Part shown: piece by piece, positions 9,205 through 16,644 of the stretch
Position numbering within the stretch: position 1 is the stretch's first letter
Layout: every line of letters begins with the position of its first letter
DNA from: an uncultured Clostridium sp.
GTDB lineage: Bacteria > Bacillota > Clostridia > Lachnospirales > Lachnospiraceae
Direction of reading: 5' to 3'
DNA: 33,691 nucleotides
NCBI GenBank assembly: GCA_900540335.1
Contig: UQFC01000023.1
Coordinates: 1-33,691 of the forward strand
Translations under genes and position numbers: made by a program
Notes under the pieces: generated by a model
What the model was told of the DNA's origin: nothing
Seen by the model: the letters and a program-made list of their open reading frames with translations, nothing else
Database searches by the model: none

Positions 9205-9483
9205 TTTATAAAGCAATATATAATTAAATTTCGTCGTAATCGTAGTAGGGGCTGTGGGTATGTGTAAAAGCCGTTTTTCCCTTGAAGATCAAGGCTTCAG
9301 GTCCGTTTATAAGTATGTTGATAACTCTTGGGAAGTCTGGGTAATTCTGATGGATTATCCACAGGGGAGATTTCCGGCGAGGTTTACATAAAAATGGAGA
9401 TCGATCTGTTCCACAGGGTATCCACAGTTTATACACTGGTTATCCACAGAAAAATGTGCATAACTACTAATTATTGTGGATTA
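9205..9483. other. oriC, downstream part (dnaA-dnaN gap): DnaA boxes, trios and AT-rich unwinding region
   Basis: Two perfect DnaA boxes TTATCCACA occur at 9355-9363 and 9440-9448. Near-matches are at 9418-9426 (GTATCCACA), 9455-9463 (TGTGCATAA), 9475-9483 (TGTGGATTA, overlapping the dnaA stop), 9316-9324 (TGTTGATAA) and 9253-9261 (TGTGGGTAT). Moving toward dnaN, a GGGGC block (9248-9252) is followed by triplets TCG TCG TAA TCG TAG TAG (9231-9248) and an AT-rich stretch (about 9205-9230). This order matches the basal unwinding element described for B. subtilis. Strand opening at this exact spot is an inference. Confidence 0.85.
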
Positions 9484-10850
9484 ATCTTCTTTTTAAGTAT
9501 ATCTATTGTGTTTTGCAGGGTCGGATTGCCTTCCAGGTCAGCCGTAATTTTATCAATTCCATGAAGAATTGTCGTGTGATCCCGGCCTCCTAACGACTTT
9601 CCGATATTCTGAAGTCCCGTATCCGTCATGTTGCGGCAGAGATACATGGCAATCTGCCGGGGATATACGATTTCCTTGTTCCGGCGCTGAGAAACAATAT
9701 CCAGCGGAGTCAGGTTAAAGTGATCGGCAACTACTTCGATAATAAATTCAGGAGTGACCTCTTTCTTATCACCCGGAGCAATAATATCCTTTAAGGCTTT
9801 TTCTGCCAGTGCAATGTTGATTTCCCGGTTCTTTTCCAGTTTGGACAGAGCGACGATTTTCGTAAGAGCTCCCTCCAGCTCACGGATATTGGACTTGATA
9901 TTGGTAGCGATGTATTTGATTACCTCGTTATCAATATTATATCCTTCCATCTCCTCTTTTTTACGGAGAATGGCCATACGGGTTTCGTAATCCGGGGACT
10001 GGATATCCACAGTCAGGCCCCATTCAAAACGGGAGCGGAGCCGTTCTTCCAGAGTTTCAATCTCCTTGGGCGGTTTATCAGATGAAATAATAATCTGTTT
10101 TTTCGCCTCGTGAAGGGCGTTAAACGTATGGAAGAATTCCTCCTGCGTACTTTCCTTACCGATAATAAACTGAATATCATCGATCAGCAGAACATCGTTG
10201 TTTCTGTACTTTTCCCGGAATTCCGTGGTGGAAATGTTGTTTTTATTCCGGATCGCATCGATCAGCTCATTGGTGAATTTCTCTGAAGTAACGTATAAAA
10301 TCTTGGCTTTTGGATTGTTTTTCAGAATAAAATTGGCAATGGACTGCATCAGGTGAGTTTTTCCCAAACCTACGCCGCCATAGATAAACAGCGGATTGTA
10401 GATTTCACCGGGAGATTCCGCAACAGCAAGAGAAGCTGCATGGGCCAGGTTGTTGTTGGCGCCGACTACAAAGGAATCAAAGGTATATTTGGGATTTAAG
10501 TTTGCATTTTGCAGAGTAACGGGGCTGACCGCATTTTGCGTATGATTGATCAGCTGGTTATCGGAAATGCTGTCCCTGATAATCTCGTCCTCGACGATAA
10601 ATTCCACGTTGTCACAGCGGATGCCGGTTACTTCTTCAATAGATACTTTCAGCATGACGCTGTATTTTTTCTTAATATAGCCAAGAAAATTGGCGTCGGG
10701 AACGACGATTTGAATAACATTCCCGGGCTGTTCCATAGAATAGATCTCAAGAGGAAGCAGCCAGGTCTGAAAAGAAACGTTGGATATCTCATATTCGTTT
10801 TTTAAATAGAGTAAAATCTCGTCCCATTTTTCTTTTAGTGTTTCTAACAT
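9471..10850 (-). CDS. dnaA: Chromosomal replication initiator protein DnaA
   Basis: This AAA+ protein binds DnaA boxes and opens oriC. It has 459 residues. Domain I is at about 1-85 and a short linker runs to about 118. The AAA+ domain begins with KYTFDSFVVGANN, with Walker A GGVGLGKT at 158-165 and Walker B LLIDDIQFI at about 217. The C-terminal DNA-binding domain includes GKSLGGRDHTTILHGIDKI, the signature that reads the box. The ATG is preceded by AGGAG with an 8-nt spacer. DnaA boxes lie on both sides of the gene, so both autoregulation and origin function are expected. Confidence 0.98.
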   Translation of the reverse strand: MLETLKEKWDEILLYLKNEYEISNVSFQTWLLPLEIYSMEQPGNVIQIVVPDANFLGYIKKKYSVMLKVSIEEVTGIRCDNVEFIVEDEIIRDSISDNQLINHTQNAVSPVTLQNANLNPKYTFDSFVVGANNNLAHAASLAVAESPGEIYNPLFIYGGVGLGKTHLMQSIANFILKNNPKAKILYVTSEKFTNELIDAIRNKNNISTTEFREKYRNNDVLLIDDIQFIIGKESTQEEFFHTFNALHEAKKQIIISSDKPPKEIETLEERLRSRFEWGLTVDIQSPDYETRMAILRKKEEMEGYNIDNEVIKYIATNIKSNIRELEGALTKIVALSKLEKNREINIALAEKALKDIIAPGDKKEVTPEFIIEVVADHFNLTPLDIVSQRRNKEIVYPRQIAMYLCRNMTDTGLQNIGKSLGGRDHTTILHGIDKITADLEGNPTLQNTIDILKKKINPQ

Positions 10851-10945
10851 ACCTTTGTCTCCTAATCTTTTTCAGGTGGTATTCACAGTTATTGTGGATA
10901 TTCCGCAGAAATTTGTGGATACGCAAATAAACCCAATCTAAAACC

Positions 10946-10974
10946 ATTGTATAACAAAACGGCCATTTTTTCAA
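10946..10974 (-). promoter_or_regulatory. Probable dnaA promoter
   Basis: On the minus strand TTGAAA (complement of 10969-10974) and TACAAT (complement of 10946-10951) are separated by 17 bp, each with one mismatch to consensus. The start would be near 10939, giving an approximately 90-nt leader. DnaA boxes flank it on both sides, which fits autorepression by DnaA. Confidence 0.55.
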
Positions 10975-11001
10975 CGAAAAACGAAAAAATATGGCCGTTT
11001 T
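10956..11001 (-). terminator. Hairpin inside oriC, probable terminator of the peptidase unit
   Basis: A perfect 11-bp inverted repeat, AAAACGGCCAT (10956-10966) and ATGGCCGTTTT (10991-11001), is extended by A/T pairs. Read on the minus strand it ends in TTTTGTT, so it can act as an intrinsic terminator about 54 bp after the peptidase stop. It overlaps the spacer and -35 of the dnaA promoter. Confidence 0.5.
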
Positions 11002-11054
11002 GGTGAATTTATCAACAGGGTTATCCACAAACTGTGGATAAGTTATCTACAATA

Positions 11055-12056
11055 TCAACAGGCTCTCTGGATAGCTTCTGCCATAATCTGGGCGGCAAGT
11101 GTGCCTGCCATGTTGATATCTGCCGGAACGTCTCCGGTGGAAACTGCATAAATGGAATCTCCGTCCGCCATGGTTGCGACCGGATTAATACACCGGGCAT
11201 AGGCGCACCGGGTCATGGAAGCGATTTTTGTTAACTGGGCTTTGGAGAATTTTCCATTGGTAATGATTGCTCCGATGGTGGTATTGGATGAGGAAAGTTT
11301 TTCTTCTCCCGTAAAGAGATCCGTCTGCTGGCTGAAGCGGTAAAGCTCTTCGCAGGTATCGCAGAAGTGCTTTCTTTCCGGATCCAGAAGACCTGCAATT
11401 TTTTCCCCTGTTTCCGGATTGAAAATATCGCCCAGAGCATTCAATACTACAACAGCGGCCATTTTCAGGCTGCCGGCAGAAACGGCGCAGATGCCGATGC
11501 CTGATTTCATGGAGCGCTCCATACCGCAGATTTTTCCCACAGAGGCTCCGCAGCCGGCGCCGATACTGCCGCAGAGACTTTTGTTAAAATCAGCGGCGCA
11601 GGAAAAGGTTTCCTGCACAGAGGCATTTTTGACCCAGTTTTCTGCCTGGACACAGGCTTCGTAGCCCATGGCCGCATCGGGGCGGACATCAGCCCGGCCC
11701 ATTCCCAGGTCATAAATACAGGACTGGCAGACCAGGGGAACATTGGCAAAGCCTGTGGGATATCCCATACCGTGCTCTTCCAGGTAGCGCATTACTCCGT
11801 CTCCGGCAGCCAGACCAAAGGCAGAGCCTCCGGAAAGAACAATGGCATTCAGAGGATTGTCCGCGGTGACAGGAGAAGTCAGAGGAGTTTCCCGTGAGGC
11901 AGGCCCGCCTCCGCTGATATCTACGCCTCCAGCGGCGCCCTGATCGAAAATCAGAACGGTAACGCCGGTTTTTGCTTCTTCATTTTGTGCATGGCCGATG
12001 CGAAGACCAGGGATGTCTGTAATGGGAATTTCCCTGACAAAGGATGAGGGTTTCAT
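11055..12056 (-). CDS. P1 family (S58, DmpA/NylC-like) peptidase
   Basis: This 333-residue protein has the marks of the DmpA/BapA/NylC group of N-terminal-nucleophile hydrolases. These are an N-terminal ITDIPGLRIGHAQ, GGVDISGGGPASRET (about 43-56), NAIVLSGGSAFGLAAGDGVMRYLEE (70-94), and the processing site SSSN-TTIGAIITN. Cleavage between N258 and T259 would expose Thr259 as nucleophile. Known members act as D/L-aminopeptidases, beta-aminopeptidases or amide hydrolases; the substrate here is not shown by sequence. AGGAGG precedes the ATG. It follows the ECF transporter gene by 52 nt and is likely cotranscribed with it. It is transcribed toward dnaA. Confidence 0.9.
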   Translation of the reverse strand: MKPSSFVREIPITDIPGLRIGHAQNEEAKTGVTVLIFDQGAAGGVDISGGGPASRETPLTSPVTADNPLNAIVLSGGSAFGLAAGDGVMRYLEEHGMGYPTGFANVPLVCQSCIYDLGMGRADVRPDAAMGYEACVQAENWVKNASVQETFSCAADFNKSLCGSIGAGCGASVGKICGMERSMKSGIGICAVSAGSLKMAAVVVLNALGDIFNPETGEKIAGLLDPERKHFCDTCEELYRFSQQTDLFTGEEKLSSSNTTIGAIITNGKFSKAQLTKIASMTRCAYARCINPVATMADGDSIYAVSTGDVPADINMAGTLAAQIMAEAIQRAC

Positions 12057-12108
12057 AAATACTTCCTCCTGTCACTTGAATTTTATTTTTTGATTTATCA
12101 CAGTTTAC

Positions 12109-12759
12109 TTACCGTTTCAATGCCGCTGCCAGGGTTCTGCTGACTGCGCTGCCGAGAACTGTGCATGCCGCAGCTTCAACAGCGCCCTGGATTCCTACAA
12201 AAAGAATGACGAAAATCAGCGGATTGGATGCGCCCAGTGAGGCGGCGATTCCCTGAACATAATCTGTGTGATAAAAGAAAAAGATCAGAGAACTCATAAA
12301 AAGTACGGTGTTTAAAAGCGGGCAGGCCAGACAGGCAATAAAATAAGAAGCATTTTTAAAGCGAGGTCTGAGAGCCGCAAAAATCAGTCCGCAAAGCCAT
12401 CCCTCCAGAACGCGGGGAACCAGACAGGTAAAGGCCAGGCCCAGAGGATTGATGGAAAGCAGCATGGAGCTGAAAGGACTGCCGCCGGTCAGAGCGGTAA
12501 TCAGGCTGGTAATGCCGAAGGCCAGACCGCAGACGGCTCCGGCCAGAGGTCCCATAAGGACAGCGCCCACAGCCACAGGAACGGTAAGAAACGTAATTGT
12601 CAGTCCCGGAGTCCGAAGATAGCCCAGAGGCGAGAAGGCCATGACGAAGATAATGGAAATCATCAGCGCCAGCTGAACCATGCGCTTTGTCTTTGCCTGA
12701 TGGGTCAGGTTCTGTGAGGGGATACGGGAATTCATGGGTGTTGAAAGTTTTGCATTCAT
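12109..12759 (-). CDS. ECF transporter substrate-binding (S) component
   Basis: This is a 216-residue hydrophobic protein with about six membrane segments. It has a basic N-terminal stretch, then MVQLALMISIIFVMAFSPLGYL and repeated Gly/Leu-rich helices (VGAVLMGPLAGAVCGLAFGITSL), as in the ECF S-component family. The PLGYLRTPG and LLGP-like features recall pantothenate-type (PanT) members, but substrate assignment is a guess. Such proteins bind a vitamin and need the shared EcfA/EcfA'/EcfT module, which is not in this window. The gene lies upstream of the P1 peptidase behind a long leader, with a GGAG ribosome site. Confidence 0.85.
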   Translation of the reverse strand: MNAKLSTPMNSRIPSQNLTHQAKTKRMVQLALMISIIFVMAFSPLGYLRTPGLTITFLTVPVAVGAVLMGPLAGAVCGLAFGITSLITALTGGSPFSSMLLSINPLGLAFTCLVPRVLEGWLCGLIFAALRPRFKNASYFIACLACPLLNTVLFMSSLIFFFYHTDYVQGIAASLGASNPLIFVILFVGIQGAVEAAACTVLGSAVSRTLAAALKR

Positions 12760-13107
12760 CTTTTTTCTCCTTTTCTTTCTGATAAAACGGCATGAAACGA
12801 TGCCTGTTTTTCAGTTGATGAGCGGCGGTTTTCTTTTGTGATAAGATTTTCTCTTATATAATAAGAAGAACGGCCTGTAATACGGAAATAAAAATGAACG
12901 AAATTTAGGAATGAAAAAAGGCGCAGAGATATCGCTGCACATGGAACAGAAACCGGAAAACAAAAGCAAAGGTTGCAGCCGCAGAGGGTCCGCACAGATG
13001 GTTTTCCCGTTTTCAGTAAGTTTGAAATGATAAAATAATCCGCAGAGTACAGGGGCCTGCGAGCCCTTTTTTCGTGATACATTTTCCTGAGAATAACGTT
13101 CGGCCTT
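12760..13107 (-). other. Long 5' leader of the ECF/peptidase unit
   Basis: About 340 nt separate the predicted promoter from the ECF start codon. I see no conserved protein here: the frames that cross it give low-complexity, family-less translations. It contains a short GC hairpin followed by T's on the minus strand (12913-12940). On the plus strand there is another hairpin, AGGGGC/GCCCT (13051-13067), followed by six T's. No known riboswitch class was recognised by eye. Confidence 0.5.
12913..12940 (-). terminator. Candidate attenuator in the ECF leader
   Basis: On the minus strand GTGCAG (complement of 12935-12940) pairs with CTGCGC (complement of 12921-12926) across an 8-nt loop. CTTTTTT follows directly. 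It lies roughly 155 nt before the ECF start codon, the position expected of a leader terminator. The stem is only 6 bp, so strength is uncertain. Confidence 0.4.
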
Positions 13108-13136
13108 ATTATAGCACAAACAGATCGAGAGGTAAA
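13108..13136 (-). promoter_or_regulatory. Promoter of the ECF/peptidase unit
   Basis: The minus strand has TATAAT (complement of 13108-13113) and TTTACC (complement of 13131-13136) with a 17-bp spacer. The -10 is perfect and the -35 is weak. It diverges from the rpmH promoter, whose -35 starts 56 bp away. Confidence 0.6.
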
Positions 13137-13191
13137 TACGGTTTTTCCAGGGAAATTCTAAGGAAAAGACCCCGGTTTTTCATAAAAACCC

Positions 13192-13220
13192 TTGACGAAG
13201 CCGTATGTTTTCTATATAAT
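13192..13220 (+). promoter_or_regulatory. rpmH promoter
   Basis: TTGACG (13192-13197), a 17-bp spacer and TATAAT (13215-13220). A small inverted repeat GGTTTTT/AAAAACC lies just upstream (13174-13190). The start should be near 13227, giving an approximately 68-nt leader. Confidence 0.85.
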
Positions 13221-13294
13221 TGAGAAGATGTTTGATTATAATAGTCGTAATATGTTTGACAGATAAGCGATTAATATTAGAGGAGGTGTGCGCC

Positions 13295-13429
13295 ATGAAA
13301 ATGACTTTCCAGCCAAAGAACAGACAGCGGTCTAAGGTTCATGGTTTCAGAGCTAGAATGAGTACTCCGGGTGGAAGAAAAGTATTAGCTGCAAGAAGAG
13401 CAAAAGGCAGAGCAAAATTATCCGCTTAA
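13295..13429 (+). CDS. rpmH: 50S ribosomal protein L34 (bL34)
   Basis: This 44-residue, strongly basic protein starts MKMTFQPKNRQRSKVHGFR and ends RRAKGRAKLSA, the near-invariant L34 pattern. It binds the 50S subunit. The ATG at 13295 has a perfect AGGAGGTG at 13281-13288. It has its own promoter and is followed by a strong terminator. The downstream rnpA is therefore reached either by read-through or from its own promoter. Confidence 0.98.
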   Translation: MKMTFQPKNRQRSKVHGFRARMSTPGGRKVLAARRAKGRAKLSA

Positions 13430-13436
13430 TGAATCT

Positions 13437-13466
13437 AAGGTCACAAGAAATTGTGACCTTTTTTTT
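13437..13466 (+). terminator. rpmH terminator
   Basis: A perfect 10-bp stem, AAGGTCACAA (13437-13446) and TTGTGACCTT (13451-13460), has a GAAA tetraloop. The T-run continues to 13466. It begins 8 bp after the rpmH stop codon. Confidence 0.93.
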
Positions 13467-13558
13467 CACGCAGGCATTGAGCCGTGCAAAAGAGAAAATC
13501 TGCACAGGGAAAGAAAATTTTCAGTGTCTGCGTGTGCATTAAGCCTTTGGTAAAAAAT

Positions 13559-13915
13559 ATGAAAAGATTTCCAAGCATCAAAAAAAATTCTGATTTTCAA
13601 AAAGTATATCGAACAGGAAACTCCCATGCCAACAGACAGCTGGTTATGTATGTAATGCGGGCGGAGAACCGGGATACGCGCATTGGTATATCCGTCAGCA
13701 AAAAAGTAGGAAACAGCATTGTCCGGCATCGGCTGACCCGTCTGATACGGGAAAGTTTCCGGTTACACAGGGACATATTAGAGACTGGATTAGACATCGT
13801 TGTAGTGGCCCGTGCCGCTGCAAAAGAATCGGATTACAAAACTATAGAGCGTGCATTTCTGCACCTCTGCGGGCTTCATAACATTTTAGAGAATCGAAGT
13901 GAGAAAAATGATTAA
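13559..13915 (+). CDS. rnpA: Ribonuclease P protein component
   Basis: This 118-residue basic protein assists the RNase P RNA in maturing tRNA 5' ends. It has the N-terminal KKNSDFQKVYRTG and the RNR motif RIGISVSKKVGNSIVRHRLTRLIRES. I placed the start at the ATG at 13559 because homologous proteins begin shortly before the KKN(S/R)(D/E)F segment. A GTG at 13484 would add 25 residues without family support. No good ribosome binding site precedes either candidate, which is odd for this region. It overlaps yidD by 8 nt at its end. Confidence 0.93.
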   Translation: MKRFPSIKKNSDFQKVYRTGNSHANRQLVMYVMRAENRDTRIGISVSKKVGNSIVRHRLTRLIRESFRLHRDILETGLDIVVVARAAAKESDYKTIERAFLHLCGLHNILENRSEKND

Positions 13916-14123
13916 AAAAATTATGATCCTGATGATTCGGGGATACCAGATTTTTCTGTCGCCGATGAAAGTATGGACTCACTGTATTTACACACCTACG
14001 TGTTCTCAATACGCCATTGAGGCACTGGAAAAGTACGGTGTGGTGAAAGGACTATGGTTGTCTGTGCGGAGGATACTCAGGTGCCACCCATGGGCAGAAG
14101 GCGGTTATGACCCGGTTCCGTAA
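13908..14123 (+). CDS. yidD: Membrane protein insertion efficiency factor YidD
   Basis: This 71-residue protein of the YidD (UPF0161, Hemolysin-like) family has an N-terminal amphipathic stretch RGYQIFLSP, then the signature CIYTPTCSQYAIEALEKYG, and ends RCHPWAEGGYDPVP. It associates with the inner face of the membrane and helps YidC/Sec insertion. The start could be the ATG at 13908 or the in-frame GTG at 13899. I prefer ATG, with AAGTGAG just upstream. The gene overlaps rnpA and is followed by yidC 19 nt later. Confidence 0.95.
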   Translation: MIKKIMILMIRGYQIFLSPMKVWTHCIYTPTCSQYAIEALEKYGVVKGLWLSVRRILRCHPWAEGGYDPVP

Positions 14124-14142
14124 CGTATGAGGAGGTAGCACA

Positions 14143-15450
14143 TTGGATTATTTAGTTTTGACAAAGGTTGAGGGCATGTTTATGGGCCCCATTTCCCAGG
14201 TATTGGGATGGATTATGGACGCGCTGTTTCGTTTTACCAGCTCCTTTGGCGTTTTAAACATCGGTCTGTCCATTATTCTGTTTACTCTGGTAGTGAAAAT
14301 TCTCATGTTCCCCATGACCATCAAGCAGCAGAAATCATCTAAGATGATGACAGTTATGCAGCCGGAGCTGATGGCAATTCAGAACAAGTATAAGGGAAAA
14401 ACTGACAACGACTCCATGATGAGAATGAACGTGGAAACGAAGGCCGTTTATGAAAAGTACGGCACATCCATGACCGGCGGCTGTCTGCAGCTGGTGATTC
14501 AGCTTCCCATTATGCTGGCTCTGTACCGGGTAATTTACACAATTCCCGCCTATGTGGGACAGGTTAAGGAATATTTCCTGCAGGTGGTTTACGCAATTAC
14601 AGGCGCTGCCAATGCAGCCGCTCTTCAGGAAGGCGCAGCATCCAAGCTGGTTCAGTTTGCTACAGACAACAATATTCCGCTGACCGGCATGACAACCATC
14701 GGCGATCTGACCGGCGTAACCGGTGAAGCTCTGGCCAACAAGATGGTAGATATTCTGTACAAATTAAATCCGGCTCAGTGGACCGAGCTGGGAAATGCAT
14801 TTCCGGATGCAGCAAGTGTAATTGCAGCAAACTCTGCAGTAATCGAAGGAATGAACTCCTTCTTTGGAATCAACCTGGCAACCAACCCCTTCAATGGTTC
14901 CTGGGTGCCGAATATTGCATGGCTGATTCCGATTCTGGCAGGTCTGACTCAGTGGTTAAGCTCCAAGCTGATGATGTCTGCCCAGTCTCAGCCCAAGCAG
15001 GATGATAACAGCATGGGAACCCAGATGATGAAGCAGATGAACATCATTATGCCTCTGATGTCTGTATGGTTCTGCTTTACCTTCCCGGCAGCAATCGGTA
15101 TTTACTGGGTAGCCAGCAGTGTGTTCATGATTATCCAGCAGGTTATTGTAAATGCTTATCTGAACAGAGTGGACATTGATGAGATGATTCGCAAGAACGT
15201 TGAGAAGGCCAATAAAAAACGTGCGAAAAAAGGTCTTCCGCCTCAGAAAATCAATCAGAATGCAACTGCCAGCTTAAAGAGCATGCAGGCTGCAGCTGAA
15301 AAAGAGGAAGCCCTTCGCGCAGAGAAGCTGGAGAAGACGAAAAAACAGGTTGAGGCTTCCAACGTTTACTACAACAATGACGCAAAGCCCGGCAGTATTG
15401 CTTCCAAGGCAAACATGGTTGCCAAGTACAACGAAAAGCACAACAAATAA
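14143..15450 (+). CDS. yidC: Membrane protein insertase YidC/Oxa1 family
   Basis: This 435-residue insertase catalyses Sec-dependent and Sec-independent entry of proteins into the membrane. Membrane segments are visible at about 30-58 (followed by FPMTIKQQKSSK), about 122-145, about 258-280 and about 300-340. Between the second and third hydrophobic segments lies an extended extracytoplasmic loop of roughly 100 residues rich in Ala. The C-terminal tail is basic and Lys-rich. The start is TTG at 14143, fixed by AGGAGGT at 14130-14136; no ATG suits that site. No lipobox is present, unlike B. subtilis SpoIIIJ. Confidence 0.95.
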   Translation: MDYLVLTKVEGMFMGPISQVLGWIMDALFRFTSSFGVLNIGLSIILFTLVVKILMFPMTIKQQKSSKMMTVMQPELMAIQNKYKGKTDNDSMMRMNVETKAVYEKYGTSMTGGCLQLVIQLPIMLALYRVIYTIPAYVGQVKEYFLQVVYAITGAANAAALQEGAASKLVQFATDNNIPLTGMTTIGDLTGVTGEALANKMVDILYKLNPAQWTELGNAFPDAASVIAANSAVIEGMNSFFGINLATNPFNGSWVPNIAWLIPILAGLTQWLSSKLMMSAQSQPKQDDNSMGTQMMKQMNIIMPLMSVWFCFTFPAAIGIYWVASSVFMIIQQVIVNAYLNRVDIDEMIRKNVEKANKKRAKKGLPPQKINQNATASLKSMQAAAEKEEALRAEKLEKTKKQVEASNVYYNNDAKPGSIASKANMVAKYNEKHNK

Positions 15451-15469
15451 ATAAGGGGGGCAGGAAACA

Positions 15470-16633
15470 ATGGACGATAAGATTACAGTATCTGCAAAAA
15501 CATTGGATGAAGCAATTACAAAAGCTCTCATTGAATTACAGACAACAAGCGATCATCTGCAGTACGAAGTCGTACAGAAAGAAAGTTCCGGCTTTTTGGG
15601 ATTTATTGGGGCAAAGCCCTGTGTAATTCGTGCGCGGGTTATGAGTGAGGAAGAGGAAAGAAAAATTGCAGCTGAGAAGGCCGCAGCTGAAAAAGCGGCA
15701 GCCAGAGCAGCTGCAGAAAAAGCGGCAGCCGAGAAAGCAGCAAAGGCTGCAGAGGAGAAGGCTGCCAGAGAGGCCGCTCAGAAGGCTTCAGCAGCATCTG
15801 AAACAAAAGAAACAGCTGCTCCTGCAAACCGTGAAGACCGTTCTGAGAAATCAGGCGCAAGACCGGAGAAGCGGGAGAAAAAAGAATATCAGCGCAGAGA
15901 AGGCAAAAAGGAGGCAGCTCCCAGACAGGAGACTTCCGGAAAGCCTGCCAGAACTGCAGAGGCAGAGCCGGAGGAGAAAATCCAGAAGGAAAAACCTGCA
16001 GGAAAGGTAAATGAAGAGGCTGTAAAAAAGGCAGCCAAGGATTTCCTGCTTCAGGTATTCGGAGCTATGGGAATGGAAGTAACCATTGAAACTGTTTATG
16101 ATGCCGGGGAGAGAGAACTCCAGGTGATGATGAACGGCGACGATATGGGCATTCTCATTGGTAAGAGAGGTCAGACTCTGGATTCACTTCAGTATCTGGT
16201 AAGCCTCGTAGTCAACAAAGAAACAGAAGGTTATCTGAGAGTCAAGCTGGATACGGAGAATTACCGGGAGAGACGGAAAGAAACTCTGGAAACACTGGCC
16301 AGAAACATTTCCTATAAGGTAAAGAGAACCAAGCATCCGGTATCCTTAGAGCCGATGAATCCTTACGAAAGACGGATTATCCACTCTGCTCTTCAGAATG
16401 ACCGGTATGTAGTGACCCGCAGCGAAGGCGAGGATCCCTTCCGCCATGTAGTGATTTCCCTGAAGAAGGACAGCTACAGCGGCAGCCGTAAGGAGCGTTA
16501 CGGTTCCCGCCGCAGCGACAGAAGCCGCGGTGAGAAAAATTATGATAAGGCAGCACAGAAAACTCAGGAAAAGTCTGAGACTGTGACAGAAGCCGCTGCA
16601 GAGCCTGCAGAGACAGGAACTGTACAGGAGTAA
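15470..16633 (+). CDS. jag: RNA-binding protein Jag/KhpB (SpoIIIJ-associated)
   Basis: This 387-residue protein has three parts. The Jag-N domain (about 1-57, with SSGFLGFIGAKPCVIRA) is followed by a long Ala/Lys/Glu-rich linker (about 58-185) that looks helical and charged. A KH domain has the GKRG loop at 231-234, and an R3H domain spans about 268-332 with RRIIHSAL at 301-308. A Ser/Arg/Glu-rich tail ends it. In Gram-positives KhpB works with KhpA in RNA binding and cell-division or elongation control, next to YidC. The linker is longer than in many homologues and its DNA contains short internal repeats (15690-15750). Confidence 0.94.
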   Translation: MDDKITVSAKTLDEAITKALIELQTTSDHLQYEVVQKESSGFLGFIGAKPCVIRARVMSEEEERKIAAEKAAAEKAAARAAAEKAAAEKAAKAAEEKAAREAAQKASAASETKETAAPANREDRSEKSGARPEKREKKEYQRREGKKEAAPRQETSGKPARTAEAEPEEKIQKEKPAGKVNEEAVKKAAKDFLLQVFGAMGMEVTIETVYDAGERELQVMMNGDDMGILIGKRGQTLDSLQYLVSLVVNKETEGYLRVKLDTENYRERRKETLETLARNISYKVKRTKHPVSLEPMNPYERRIIHSALQNDRYVVTRSEGEDPFRHVVISLKKDSYSGSRKERYGSRRSDRSRGEKNYDKAAQKTQEKSETVTEAAAEPAETGTVQE

Positions 16634-16644
16634 AATTAGAAAAC

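Larger units (their letters stand above)
10879..11060. other. oriC, upstream part: DnaA-box cluster before dnaA
   Basis: Perfect boxes are TTATCCACA at 11021-11029 and its inverse TGTGGATAA at 11033-11041. One-mismatch boxes are TTATCAACA (11009-11017), TTATCTACA (11043-11051), TGTGGATAT (10893-10901) and TGTGGATAC (10914-10922). Weaker ones are GTATTCACA (10879-10887) and ATATCAACA (11052-11060), the latter covering the stop codon of the neighbouring peptidase gene. The dnaA promoter and a hairpin lie inside the cluster. This is the counterpart of the incA/incB region of B. subtilis. Confidence 0.88.

Noticed and set aside
12756..13082. 108-residue minus-strand frame in the ECF leader
   Set aside because: Low-complexity translation, no ribosome site, and it overlaps the ECF start. 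Another frame is open over the same bases.
15645..16010. 121-residue Arg/Gln-rich frame within jag
   Set aside because: It is a frame-shifted reading of the repetitive Ala/Lys/Glu linker DNA.
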